Assembly: GCF_028330965.1 (NCBI RefSeq)
Contig: NZ_JAQMUB010000006.1
Span: 1 to 45,373, forward strand
Length of the DNA stretch: 45,373 nt
Origin: Oscillatoria sp. CS-180
GTDB taxonomy: Bacteria; Cyanobacteriota; Cyanobacteriia; Phormidesmidales; Phormidesmidaceae
Reading direction: 5' to 3'
Positions 1 through 9,209 of the stretch are shown here, in pieces. A model generated the notes under the pieces. The model saw nothing but the letters and a program-made list of their open reading frames with translations, was not told the origin of the DNA and searched no databases. How positions within the stretch are numbered: the first letter of the stretch is position 1; each line of letters starts with the position of its first letter. A program made the translations under genes and the position numbers.

Positions 1-750
1 AATTTCTGAGACGAAAGCGACGCCGATGGTAGCTGCAAACAGTACGCCAACCCAGAGCCAGAGGTTAGGTTTCTCTTCAGCTTCGTTGCTTTCCCCTGCG
101 GCCTCTTCAGGAGCAACGTCTAGGTCTTTCATGCCAACGTCATAGAGATAGCTGTGAGTCTTCAGCGAAAACAGCAGCGTTAGGGCATAAACCACAATCA
201 AAACTACAGCAACAGTCACTGAAAGATTGAGGATGGTTTTCGGTTCAACAACCGTCGAGGTTTTGATTAGCAAAGCCGGTAGAACCAAGGCGGTAACGGC
301 CAGAGTCATGGTTGAACCGTTGATGCGAGCGACGATGGAGGCAAACGTCTGCTCTTTGTACTTAAGGCCGCCAATGAGCATCGACAGCCCGGTAACCAAA
401 AGCAAGTTAGCGAGCAGGGAGCCAGTAATGCTGGCTTTGACGACACCGACCAGTCCCGCTTTCAAGGCAACTAAGGCAATAATCAATTCTGTGGCGTTGC
501 CAAACACCGCGTTCAGCAGCCCGCCAATAGTCGGCCCGGTGATGACGGCGACTTCTTCTGTTGCGGTGCTGAGCCACAGGGCTAGGGGAACGATCGCGAT
601 CGCCGACACCACAAACACAACCAACGGGTCCATCTCTGCTCGTTCTGCCCAAATGGCAACGGGAATAAAGAGGAGTAGTCCAAAGGAGATGATATTGGTG
701 ATATTGAATGGAGATTTTGAGTCAGCGGCAGTGGACACAGGCGTATTCAT
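1..750 (-). CDS. cax: Calcium/proton antiporter (CaCA/Cax family), C-terminus outside window
   Basis: Secondary transporter expected to export cytoplasmic Ca2+ in exchange for protons. The frame is open from ATG at 750 to the window edge, giving 250 N-terminal residues. Visible features are several hydrophobic helices from about residue 20 and the signature of the first alpha repeat, GGLLNAVFGNATEL, at about residues 76-89, where the GNATEL core holds the ion-binding Glu. Helices continue to about residue 200. An acidic stretch (EEAAGESNEAEEK) then matches the acidic loop that splits Cax proteins into two halves, and a new helix (LWVGVLFAATIG) runs off the edge. The second alpha repeat must lie outside the window. 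The gene is downstream of, and in the same direction as, a giant calcium-binding RTX gene, so a calcium-related link is tempting but inferred. No strong Shine-Dalgarno precedes the ATG. Confidence 0.93.
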   Translation of the reverse strand, partial: MNTPVSTAADSKSPFNITNIISFGLLLFIPVAIWAERAEMDPLVVFVVSAIAIVPLALWLSTATEEVAVITGPTIGGLLNAVFGNATELIIALVALKAGLVGVVKASITGSLLANLLLVTGLSMLIGGLKYKEQTFASIVARINGSTMTLAVTALVLPALLIKTSTVVEPKTILNLSVTVAVVLIVVYALTLLFSLKTHSYLYDVGMKDLDVAPEEAAGESNEAEEKPNLWLWVGVLFAATIGVAFVSEI

Positions 751-914
751 CCTTCGATATCAGGTCAAAGAATCGTCGCATCAATCAATAACATATACCT
801 ACTGCAATGAAGCCACTTTCATGTCAACCTTGATGGAATTCTGATGTCCTCATCGACTGAGGCGTTTTCTGGCAATGAACATCCCTACGTCGGTTGGTGC
901 CGAGAGGATGCTGA

Positions 915-956
915 CTCAAACTCCGCTCAGAAATTGCATTCCAAGCGGAGTTTGAG
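915..956. terminator. Perfect 13-bp inverted repeat (possible terminator or attenuating hairpin)
   Basis: Arms at 915-927 and 944-956 (CTCAAACTCCGCT and its exact complement) are separated by 16 nt. The hairpin lies 30 bp past the stop of the giant RTX gene and 165 bp before the antiporter start. No clear T-run follows on either strand, so a classical Rho-independent terminator is uncertain; transcript-end stabilisation is equally possible. Confidence 0.5.
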
Positions 957-985
957 CAGATTAGCCAAAGGCAAAAGGCAGAGGC

Positions 986-3900
986 TTAGATTTCGACAAT
1001 GCTCGGTGAGGTGGGCAAAATGCTCACAGCGAGTTCTGTCAAGGAATCGCTGACCAGGGATGGCTGCTCTGGTAGGGCGATCGCACCCCGATTGAAGTCG
1101 ATGTCGGTCAGTTCAACCGTAGATAGGTCATCCGGCTGACCGCCCCTTGTAATGGGATCTCGACCAACAGGATCCCGACCCTCGATAGACGGTTCGTCGT
1201 TGTCCACAATCATCTGCTCGATAGTTTGCGCCTCTAGACTGCCGTAGCTGGGATCAATGGATTGTGCAGTAGCCGTGATGAAGCCAAAGTGGATAAAATC
1301 CTCTACCAGCGTGTCATCGACAGCGGTGAACATGAGTTGGCGATTGATCAAGGCATCCTCAGGCGTAAATATCACATCAAGAGGATTGCCCGCCCCGTTC
1401 CCTAAATCAATCTGCTCATCAGGATCAAGGGTCACGGTCACGGTTTCCGTGGGCATTGTATTGAGCTTCAGGTTAAGCACCGAGCCGTCTCCCTCGCGCA
1501 CCTCGCCAGAGCCAAACAAGTCAATACTGCCCAGTGGCGTTTCGCTGACGCCGAGAGATCCTGCCTCCAGGAAGATAGCCGAATCTTTCCAACCATCGCC
1601 AACGTCTTTCACCTCAATTTCTAGATGGTTGACCGCATTAGGGTTCACGGCTCCTGTAAAGGTAAGCACCTGAGTGTAGCCATCTAGAGGCGTTTCGTTA
1701 CTAGCAGGGCCTGTGCCGACCGGATTGTGGATGAAGTCTGGGTGATAGTCACCGAAGGGATTCGGGACGAGGTTGTTGATATTGACTTCTGAGCCGTCAC
1801 TTAGCCGAGCTAAGTTGAAGCCGTTAAGCTTAATGCTAAAGGTATCGTTGAAATCGCTGCCGCTGGACTCGACGAACTCTTCTGAACCCACTGCAAAGCG
1901 CAGGAATAGCTGCTCAACGCTGTCATCTGCCTCAAAGCTGACGGAGAAGCGAGTCGTGTCGTCCTCGGCTCCGGGCAAGCCAAAGTCAGTGCTGAGTTCG
2001 GTTTGACCATTGATGCGCTGAGCGGAGGCGGTGATTTGGCCGGTGAGGGATTCACCGTTGTTGCCGGCTTCGCCCACGTAGAGGTAGAGCGGACTATCGG
2101 GATCGAGGCCAAGAGTCTCACTCAAGTTATTGAAGTCCAAGGCTTGGGTGAGGTCGAAGCCGACGGAACCGCCGTCTCCTAGGCTGATAAAGCCCGTGTC
2201 ACCATCAAAGTCAAATTCACCGAGGGTGGCGATCGCGTTGTTCACATTGCCATGCAGCGACCCAAACATATCAGCCGTTTCAGGGAAATTAGGATTGCTG
2301 GAGGGCCGCTGTTCACCGGGTGTAAAGTAGGTGCTGAGGGGACTGAAGTCAAAGAGATCCAGCCCTGGAATGTCATCAATGCTGGCAGCGTCGTCGATCA
2401 GGACGTTGCTGATTTTCACACCCACCAAGTCAAAGCCTGTGCGCTCACCCCCTGCGCCCCCTGCGCCCGAACCGCTATCGGCGATCGTCAAGGATTGAAG
2501 TTGTTGCAAATCAGAGAGGTTGGCTCGGAAAACAGCCGTTTCAGGTGGATTGGCAGGATTTGCAACAACATCGTCAATTGTGCTGGCAGGCGTTGCATTT
2601 GGATTCAATTCAACGTTGGCGATCGCATTCACTGGACTGGAAGCGGCCTGGCGAGTGCCCACAGTTTCAGTAAAGCCAGGACCAGACCCCAATTTCGTAA
2701 AGGTGAGGGGAATATCAGCATTACCGACAAAGCCACCCTCTTCACCATTCGGACCCACAAGGTGAGTTACATCGCCAGTGCTCATGACAAAACCGCTGCC
2801 GAGACCCATTGGGTCGTACTGGAAGGTACCAAAGGCGCGGGTATCGCCTTCAACTTGAGTCTCTAAAATGGTCAATCCCGTGGTGTCGCCCAGAATAGTA
2901 TTCAACAGACTATTGGTGTTATTGGTTTGGCTAATGCTGAAGGTGCCCGCGCCAGCCAATTCGGCATGGTCAGAAGTTGGGTCGAGAGTAGCGCTGGGTT
3001 CAGACGCAGGGGCTGCCTCAGCTACGGCTGGCGTGGCGGCGATCGCCTCATTTCCTATCAATGACTCATCCTCAGTGAGCAGACTCTGCTGTTCTTTCTC
3101 TTGATCTCGAAGTTTGCGATAGTCCTGATAGATAAAGTTGATCGCCGATGCTTGAGCCTCTGTGTCCGTTCCGATCTGCAGGTCATCGATAGGGAACGTC
3201 TCAGAAGCGGCTGCCTCGCGGACTTTCTGGATTGCGGGCAGCAGCAGGCCAATTTGCTGCGGGTCAGCCGGGTCCACTTGCAAATCGTCGATGTCAACCG
3301 TCTCAGAAGCATCCACCCCCCGCAAAACAAAGTCAAGGATTGGGATATGTTTGTCGCCCATTGCCTGCGCGCTTTGTCTCGCCGACAGCAGGAGATCCAG
3401 ATTTTGGGGATCAGCGTCGTCGTCGAAGAAGTGGAAGGCGTCGCTAGCCAGTTCTAGCCCGGTCACGCCTTGAAGGGTGCCGACGATATCGCTGTTGCCG
3501 TCAGCGGTATAGACGATGTGGGTGAATCCGTCGCCTGCTTGCAGCATGTAGTCACTGGCGCTACCGTGGAGGGTGATCGCATCACCCTCTTCCAGTGAAA
3601 AGTCTGTGACGATAGCTCGATGCTGGCTGCCGTTCGACTCCGGCCCATCCTTGATTTTGATATCGGTAATGTCAGCGTCGGGATTGGGTAAGACCTGGAA
3701 GTCGTCAATTGTCCCAGTAGGCTCATCATCTGATGCGGCATCGTCGCCTACGTAGTAAGTCGATGCGCCGTCACCCAGTAGGAAGATGTCGGCCCCAGTG
3801 CCGCCCGTCATGGTATCGATTTCGGCGTTGGCCGGAAATGCCGGAGCGCCCCACTCGATGCCGAGAATAATGTCGTTGCCCGCGCCACCGTCGAGGTCGT

Positions 3901-6900
3901 CGTTGCCATCACCGCCAACTAAAAAGTCATCGCCGTCATCACCCAAGAGGCGATCGCTCCCCCCTGTGCCACCTTCACGAATGTTGTCGATGATGACATC
4001 ATTGCCGCTGCCGCCGCGCAGTTCATCATCACCCCTACCGCCCATCATGAAATCGTTGCCATCGTGACCCCGCAGTTCGTCATTACCAACCAGTCCCATA
4101 ATGGTGTCGTCATGTTGAGTGCCGTCCACATGAACCCGCTCGAAGTTTAGAAACTCAACCTCATCCCACGGAGTGTCATTTGCAGCATTGCGGTAGTAGC
4201 GACTGATGATCAAGGGACTGTTACTGACTTCGCTTTGCAGCCCTTCCCCGGTGTCACCGACAGAATAATCCACAACTAATAGGTCATCGCCATAAATGGC
4301 ATGCTCACCGCTGCTGAAACCGTCAATACCACCATCGGCGTAGTCTAGCCCCAAACCCGTATTGACGATATCGTCGCCCGCGCCGGTACGGAAGTCGTTC
4401 TCGACCCGTCCGAGCTGGGTGAGCTGGTCGTTGCCGCCGCTGGTTTGCACTTGCTCAAAGCGCTCAAAACCGTAGATAGCTGACCCATTGCCAGCGAAGA
4501 AAAACTGGTCATTACTTTCGACGTTAGGATTCAGGCCAGTGAGCACCACATCCGTGTCGTCGTACGCTAGGTTGCCGGAGAAGGTATCAATACCAGCGCC
4601 ACCATCGATCCAATAAGTGACGTCAGCATCGGCATCAGGGGTATAAAAGACTTCGCCAAAGGCATCATTGAAATGAATAACGGTGTCATCGCCAGCATCA
4701 GCAGTGACGTAGTTGTTCCCTTGTCCAGTGAACACAGTATCGTTGCCCATGCCGGTATGGATTTCATCATCACCAGCGCCACCCCGGATGATGTCACTGC
4801 TCTGGGAACCAACGACTTGCAAACGCTCAATATTGTCAAACTCAACTTGGTTGATAAATTCGCCGGAGCTGGTTGAGCCTTGATCGTAGTTGTAGCCGCC
4901 AAAAAGACCGCTCTCGTTCTGGTGATTGAGGATCAGGCGATCGCCCCCGTCATCCGCTTCGTCACCCCCATTTACGCGATCAATATTGTCGTTACTGGTC
5001 CGCCCTGGGGCGATATCGTTGCTGGCGCTATTGCCCCAGAGAATGTCGGCGTGATCGCTGCCCTGAATATTCTCGATGCTGATGTAGGTGTCGCCTTGGG
5101 CATCGCCGCCAATCCCCTCGCCATTTAAGTCAACCACGACGCTAAAAGCGGATTCGCTGTAATCGACCCAGTCGCGGTTATCGCCGCCGTCCTGTTTGTC
5201 AGCGCCCGCGCCACCGATGAGGCGATCGCTGCCGCCATTGCCATTCAGCTGATCGTCGCCCAACCCACCGCGAAGCTCGTTGGCGTAGTCATCGCCCGTC
5301 AGCTTGTCGTTGAAGAAAGACCCCACCAGGTTTTCAATGCTGTTGCGGTCCGTGGGGGTCTCGCCATCCTCCTCAAGCACCATCAAGAGGCGATCGCCCT
5401 CGGCATGGCCGCGTTCGCCATAGCCAGAGTCGTACCCATCCGTGGCTGCCAGACTCACGATTACTCCGGTAATTCCGTCAGGAGCATCCTTCATCTCTGG
5501 AGAATCGATGTACCAGGCTGTGTCAATGCCCAAGCCGCCATCGAGGATATCTTCGCCGCCGCCGCCCAGCAGCAGGTCATCATCACCCGCACCACCCAGT
5601 TCATTGTTGTTTTCGTCGCCGAGGAGCACGTCGCTCATCTGGCTGCCCTGCACTCCTTCAATATTGGTTAAGACATCGCCATCGGCATCGCTACCGCCAC
5701 CGCTGAAGACATTGCCACTCAGCAAATCAACATAGACGCCTGCCGTGGACTCCATGTAGCTGGTGCCGTCCTTGTCGCCCGCACCGCCATCGATGATGTC
5801 GGCTCCGGCCCCACCGAGAATGAAGTCGTCGCCGCCGCCGCCGTTGAGAATATCGTTGCCGCCGCCACCGAGAATGACATCGCCTACCCCCTCGACGTTG
5901 CCGTCACCGCCCGTGATGGTGTCGCCAAACTCTGAGCCGATGATTTGCTCAATGCTGTTTAAGGTGTCTTGGCCTCCCTCACCGTCGTCGTTCTGGCTCT
6001 GGTCGGCCAAGTTGACGACGACAGAGTTAGGGGCACCGGCATAGGAGACGCTGTCGCGACCGCTGTCACCGTTCAGGGTGTCGTTTCCGGCTCCACCCTC
6101 CAAAAAGTCGCCTTCTGTGCCCCCATTGAGAATGTCGTTGCCGCCGCCCCCTTGAAGGACGTCGCGATCGCCCTCACCATTCAGCTCATCATCGCCCTCA
6201 CCGCCGTAGAGTTCATCAAAGCCACTGCCGCCATGAAGCGTGGCCCCAGTGAGCACCCCCGTCAGGTCAATCACGTCGTCGCCAGACTCGGCATCGGCAG
6301 TGATTGAGGTGACACCCGGATAGTCCCAAGTTGCGCCATAGGCTTCTACCGCGATGGTTTCGTTGCCTGCTTCCCCGGCAACGTGGCTGACAATGATAAA
6401 TTCATCCTCATCGATGCCTTCCTGGTCAATGCCCTGGAGAATGTCGGCAGCGTCATCGCCCACTGTGAGTTCGGTTGCGCCCCCCTCACCCACGGTCGCC
6501 TGCTGGTGATCTTCGTCCGACGCCGTCGCCGGGCAGCCCGCGCTAAAGTCCGCAATGGTCACCCGCTTCTTAAAGAGCGATCGCTCCACGGCAAACCGTC
6601 TGAATCCAAACCCGCCAATGATCGAGAACCGCAGGTCAAACTTGCCAGATGGAGTGAGAAAACAGGAGTCCGCAAGATCGGGAATGGGAACGCGGTTGTC
6701 CTCTCCCTGCCCGTTCAGATCCAGGAAAAGCTGCGGCACAATCCCGATTCTCGGCTCGATGTAGGCTGGGCCCAGACGCAGCTTGCCGCCGACGTCTACG
6801 GCAAACGCCACGCCCACCAGAAAGTCGTTGTCGTTAATGAGATCAAATTCCTGATCGATTTCGGGCGTGTTGATGTAAAAGCCGTTGGCAATCAGCTCGG

Positions 6901-8887
6901 GATTGGGAGTGCCGTCGCTCACGCTTTGGATGTAGTCCTGAAGGCCCGAGCTATCCAGTCCAAACCCGACATTGGCTGCCGCTTCAAAGCTCTTGGTGAG
7001 GGTGATACTAATGGGCGGAAACGCTGGAATGGGAAATTCTGTCGTCGCGCTGACGCCAAACGCTAAGGTCGGCAGTTCCAGCGCCAGCAGGTCAACTGGC
7101 TCGCCCAGCAGCAGTTGCACCGCACTCGTCGGGTCACTGAGCAGCGGAAATTCTAGACCCGTGCCACCCCCCAGATCGATTCCCGCCAACGACCCAAGTG
7201 TGTCTGTCGCATCCAGCGGATCGCCCTCAAAACTCAGCTCTCCCAGGTCATAGCCGACATCCCCGAGAATGATTTGCTGGCCGTCTACGTCGACCGCATC
7301 AATCGCCGTGAGCACCGTGGTCAGCGTGGTCAGGACGTTGGCAAACTCAGCGGACTCTGGATTGAAGTTGCCGCCAAATGCCTGGACTAAACCTGGTAGC
7401 AGCTCGATCGCGGATTTTTTGATCAGCGGGAACTCATAGTTGAGGGTGCTTAAAAACGGATCAAGCGGATCAAGCACCGTGCCCATGCCTTCAAAGAAAG
7501 GTCCCAACATACCGCCTAACAGCGACCCTACATCAATGGAGACGTCGTTGAACGCGATCACCGGAATCAACGTCTGCGCATCCCATGCCTCGCCTGCTTC
7601 TAGCGTCCAGTCCAGGGCTAGGGTGGTACCAATGGTAGGCAAAACTGGCAGATCGGGTGTGGCAAGGGCAATGTCGAGACTCGCACCAGACTCGCCGGAC
7701 AGAGTTGCGGTAGCATTCTCGCCGTCAAGATCCACCGCCACGCCCAGAGTCAACGCACCGCCGCTGTCCTCGCCTCCAATTTGAAACGCTCCCAACGGTC
7801 CAACTGCCGACAAGTCAGAGACGCTAGCCGACAGCCCTAAGCTCAGCTCGTTGCTTTCATCCGTGTTGACAAAAAAGCCCTCGCTGTCGAGGCCCATTTG
7901 CAAATTCCAGTTGAAGTCGACGTTGACCTGCGTTTCCCCGCTGATATCAATGCCAGGAACGGTTTCAGCCAAAGTCAATTCGGCCCCGGTCACTTGCAGC
8001 GCTTCTCGGCTAAGCGACAAATTGAAGCTAAGGCTGTCGGCCGTTTCAGTGAGAGCGATGCTGCCGTCTAGCCAATCTAAACCTGCCTCTCCCAGAGCGT
8101 CGTTAAGCGCCTGCTCTAAAGCCGCTGGAGTCAGGTCGGCTGGCGTGATTGCGTCAAGTTCAGCCGCGATCGCCTCTCGCAGCTGCGCCACAAAATCCAC
8201 GGCCTCGTCACTCACACTCGCCAAAGCCGAGCCAATCAGCGGTAGATTTTGACCATAGACCACTTCATCAAGGGTCGTTTCTAAGTTGGTCAGAAAATCG
8301 GCTAACCCTGCTTGAAATGCGTTGAGGTTATCCCCTTCATAAGGCGTCATCGCTTCAGCCGTGACGGTTTGTCCATCGACCTGTAGCGTGATGTGGTCGT
8401 TCTCAGACTGAATCGCCGCTAATTGTGAAGCGCTGAGCGGCAAGCCCTGCACCTGCGCGGCAAAAAGTGCACCTTCATCGCCTGCGGTGTCGGCTGCATT
8501 CACCTGCGCGTCCACGAAATGACCGATTTCTTCAATTAACACTCGGGTCAGCGTAGACGGGTTTGTTGACTCAACCCAATCTGCCGCTAGATAAATAGTC
8601 TGTGTGTCCTGAGCGAAGGCTCCGTTAGCCCCGGCTAAGTCAGTCGCCGGTAGAATTTCAAGACGAGGAAGCTGAGAGAAATCGCCATTTTGCCAGGCCG
8701 TGTGGAGCGATCGCAGCGCCTCTACATCCGTTGCACTTCCTTGGTCAAAACGGGTTAGCAACTCCTCTAGCGCAGTGCTTTGCGCCCAGGTTTCCAGCGT
8801 TTCCAACGTATCAGCAAGCGCCGCATCAAGGGTATCGCCATCAAAGTCGATCGCAGCGTAAATCGTAGGTAAAACAGTGGAGGGCAT
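986..8887 (-). CDS. Giant RTX (hemolysin-type) calcium-binding exoprotein with choice-of-anchor-L-like and Calx-beta-like C-terminus
   Basis: Predicted secreted or surface protein of 2633 residues. Start: ATGs at 8890 and 8887 lie 3 and 6 nt after an AAGGAG Shine-Dalgarno; the second has better spacing. The frame stays open to 8950, but that extension has no ribosome site. Order: an N-terminal domain with a zincin-like box (LIEEIGHFVD, residues about 118-127); a long beta-rich region to about residue 870; then, at about 880-1705 (nt 6245-3765), many GGxGxDxLxGG nonapeptides interspersed with modules such as SVVVNL and SIEQIIGS. These repeats bind Ca2+ in RTX proteins. Next comes a linker with LLLPAIQKVREAA, a choice-of-anchor-L-like region (about 1990-2450), and a Calx-beta-like segment (EGDGSVLNL to IVDNDE) near the end. 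There is no Sec signal, which fits type I secretion, but no transporter gene is in the window. Function unknown; adhesin, S-layer or enzyme roles are all possible. Confidence 0.93.
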   Translation of the reverse strand: MPSTVLPTIYAAIDFDGDTLDAALADTLETLETWAQSTALEELLTRFDQGSATDVEALRSLHTAWQNGDFSQLPRLEILPATDLAGANGAFAQDTQTIYLAADWVESTNPSTLTRVLIEEIGHFVDAQVNAADTAGDEGALFAAQVQGLPLSASQLAAIQSENDHITLQVDGQTVTAEAMTPYEGDNLNAFQAGLADFLTNLETTLDEVVYGQNLPLIGSALASVSDEAVDFVAQLREAIAAELDAITPADLTPAALEQALNDALGEAGLDWLDGSIALTETADSLSFNLSLSREALQVTGAELTLAETVPGIDISGETQVNVDFNWNLQMGLDSEGFFVNTDESNELSLGLSASVSDLSAVGPLGAFQIGGEDSGGALTLGVAVDLDGENATATLSGESGASLDIALATPDLPVLPTIGTTLALDWTLEAGEAWDAQTLIPVIAFNDVSIDVGSLLGGMLGPFFEGMGTVLDPLDPFLSTLNYEFPLIKKSAIELLPGLVQAFGGNFNPESAEFANVLTTLTTVLTAIDAVDVDGQQIILGDVGYDLGELSFEGDPLDATDTLGSLAGIDLGGGTGLEFPLLSDPTSAVQLLLGEPVDLLALELPTLAFGVSATTEFPIPAFPPISITLTKSFEAAANVGFGLDSSGLQDYIQSVSDGTPNPELIANGFYINTPEIDQEFDLINDNDFLVGVAFAVDVGGKLRLGPAYIEPRIGIVPQLFLDLNGQGEDNRVPIPDLADSCFLTPSGKFDLRFSIIGGFGFRRFAVERSLFKKRVTIADFSAGCPATASDEDHQQATVGEGGATELTVGDDAADILQGIDQEGIDEDEFIIVSHVAGEAGNETIAVEAYGATWDYPGVTSITADAESGDDVIDLTGVLTGATLHGGSGFDELYGGEGDDELNGEGDRDVLQGGGGNDILNGGTEGDFLEGGAGNDTLNGDSGRDSVSYAGAPNSVVVNLADQSQNDDGEGGQDTLNSIEQIIGSEFGDTITGGDGNVEGVGDVILGGGGNDILNGGGGDDFILGGAGADIIDGGAGDKDGTSYMESTAGVYVDLLSGNVFSGGGSDADGDVLTNIEGVQGSQMSDVLLGDENNNELGGAGDDDLLLGGGGEDILDGGLGIDTAWYIDSPEMKDAPDGITGVIVSLAATDGYDSGYGERGHAEGDRLLMVLEEDGETPTDRNSIENLVGSFFNDKLTGDDYANELRGGLGDDQLNGNGGSDRLIGGAGADKQDGGDNRDWVDYSESAFSVVVDLNGEGIGGDAQGDTYISIENIQGSDHADILWGNSASNDIAPGRTSNDNIDRVNGGDEADDGGDRLILNHQNESGLFGGYNYDQGSTSSGEFINQVEFDNIERLQVVGSQSSDIIRGGAGDDEIHTGMGNDTVFTGQGNNYVTADAGDDTVIHFNDAFGEVFYTPDADADVTYWIDGGAGIDTFSGNLAYDDTDVVLTGLNPNVESNDQFFFAGNGSAIYGFERFEQVQTSGGNDQLTQLGRVENDFRTGAGDDIVNTGLGLDYADGGIDGFSSGEHAIYGDDLLVVDYSVGDTGEGLQSEVSNSPLIISRYYRNAANDTPWDEVEFLNFERVHVDGTQHDDTIMGLVGNDELRGHDGNDFMMGGRGDDELRGGSGNDVIIDNIREGGTGGSDRLLGDDGDDFLVGGDGNDDLDGGAGNDIILGIEWGAPAFPANAEIDTMTGGTGADIFLLGDGASTYYVGDDAASDDEPTGTIDDFQVLPNPDADITDIKIKDGPESNGSQHRAIVTDFSLEEGDAITLHGSASDYMLQAGDGFTHIVYTADGNSDIVGTLQGVTGLELASDAFHFFDDDADPQNLDLLLSARQSAQAMGDKHIPILDFVLRGVDASETVDIDDLQVDPADPQQIGLLLPAIQKVREAAASETFPIDDLQIGTDTEAQASAINFIYQDYRKLRDQEKEQQSLLTEDESLIGNEAIAATPAVAEAAPASEPSATLDPTSDHAELAGAGTFSISQTNNTNSLLNTILGDTTGLTILETQVEGDTRAFGTFQYDPMGLGSGFVMSTGDVTHLVGPNGEEGGFVGNADIPLTFTKLGSGPGFTETVGTRQAASSPVNAIANVELNPNATPASTIDDVVANPANPPETAVFRANLSDLQQLQSLTIADSGSGAGGAGGERTGFDLVGVKISNVLIDDAASIDDIPGLDLFDFSPLSTYFTPGEQRPSSNPNFPETADMFGSLHGNVNNAIATLGEFDFDGDTGFISLGDGGSVGFDLTQALDFNNLSETLGLDPDSPLYLYVGEAGNNGESLTGQITASAQRINGQTELSTDFGLPGAEDDTTRFSVSFEADDSVEQLFLRFAVGSEEFVESSGSDFNDTFSIKLNGFNLARLSDGSEVNINNLVPNPFGDYHPDFIHNPVGTGPASNETPLDGYTQVLTFTGAVNPNAVNHLEIEVKDVGDGWKDSAIFLEAGSLGVSETPLGSIDLFGSGEVREGDGSVLNLKLNTMPTETVTVTLDPDEQIDLGNGAGNPLDVIFTPEDALINRQLMFTAVDDTLVEDFIHFGFITATAQSIDPSYGSLEAQTIEQMIVDNDEPSIEGRDPVGRDPITRGGQPDDLSTVELTDIDFNRGAIALPEQPSLVSDSLTELAVSILPTSPSIVEI

Positions 8888-9209
8888 CATCAGCTCCTTG
8901 GATGAAGAACATTGAGAAGCACTACAGCCTTCTCTCTGGTCATCACTCAAGGTGTTTTGCTACCGATTATGCGAACAAGGATAAGTTGGCAGTTTTCGGC
9001 AAAGATGCTGGGTTAGTCTATCAGGACTAAGGCAACTCGTGCCTTTCTCCCTTTGCTGATGCGGGGATTAGGACTTTTTGTCACACCGGAGTTTAGTCAG
9101 CCGCGTCGGCTGGTGACCTTACACAGAGCTACCGCTAAAGGCAGAAGATGAAAGAAACATTTTTTGCACTGCAGTACAATAGTGCTGATGGTAGTTTGAG
9201 TCTATCGCC

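Noticed and set aside
227-844. Plus-strand ORF of 205 codons at the left edge.
   Set aside because: It is antisense to the antiporter, whose minus-strand frame has conserved motifs and helices.
6383-7066. Plus-strand ORF of 227 codons inside the giant RTX gene, and similar ones at 2252-2866 and 3101-3457.
   Set aside because: They are shadows of a GC-rich repetitive gene on the other strand; compositions are biased and no family is recognisable.
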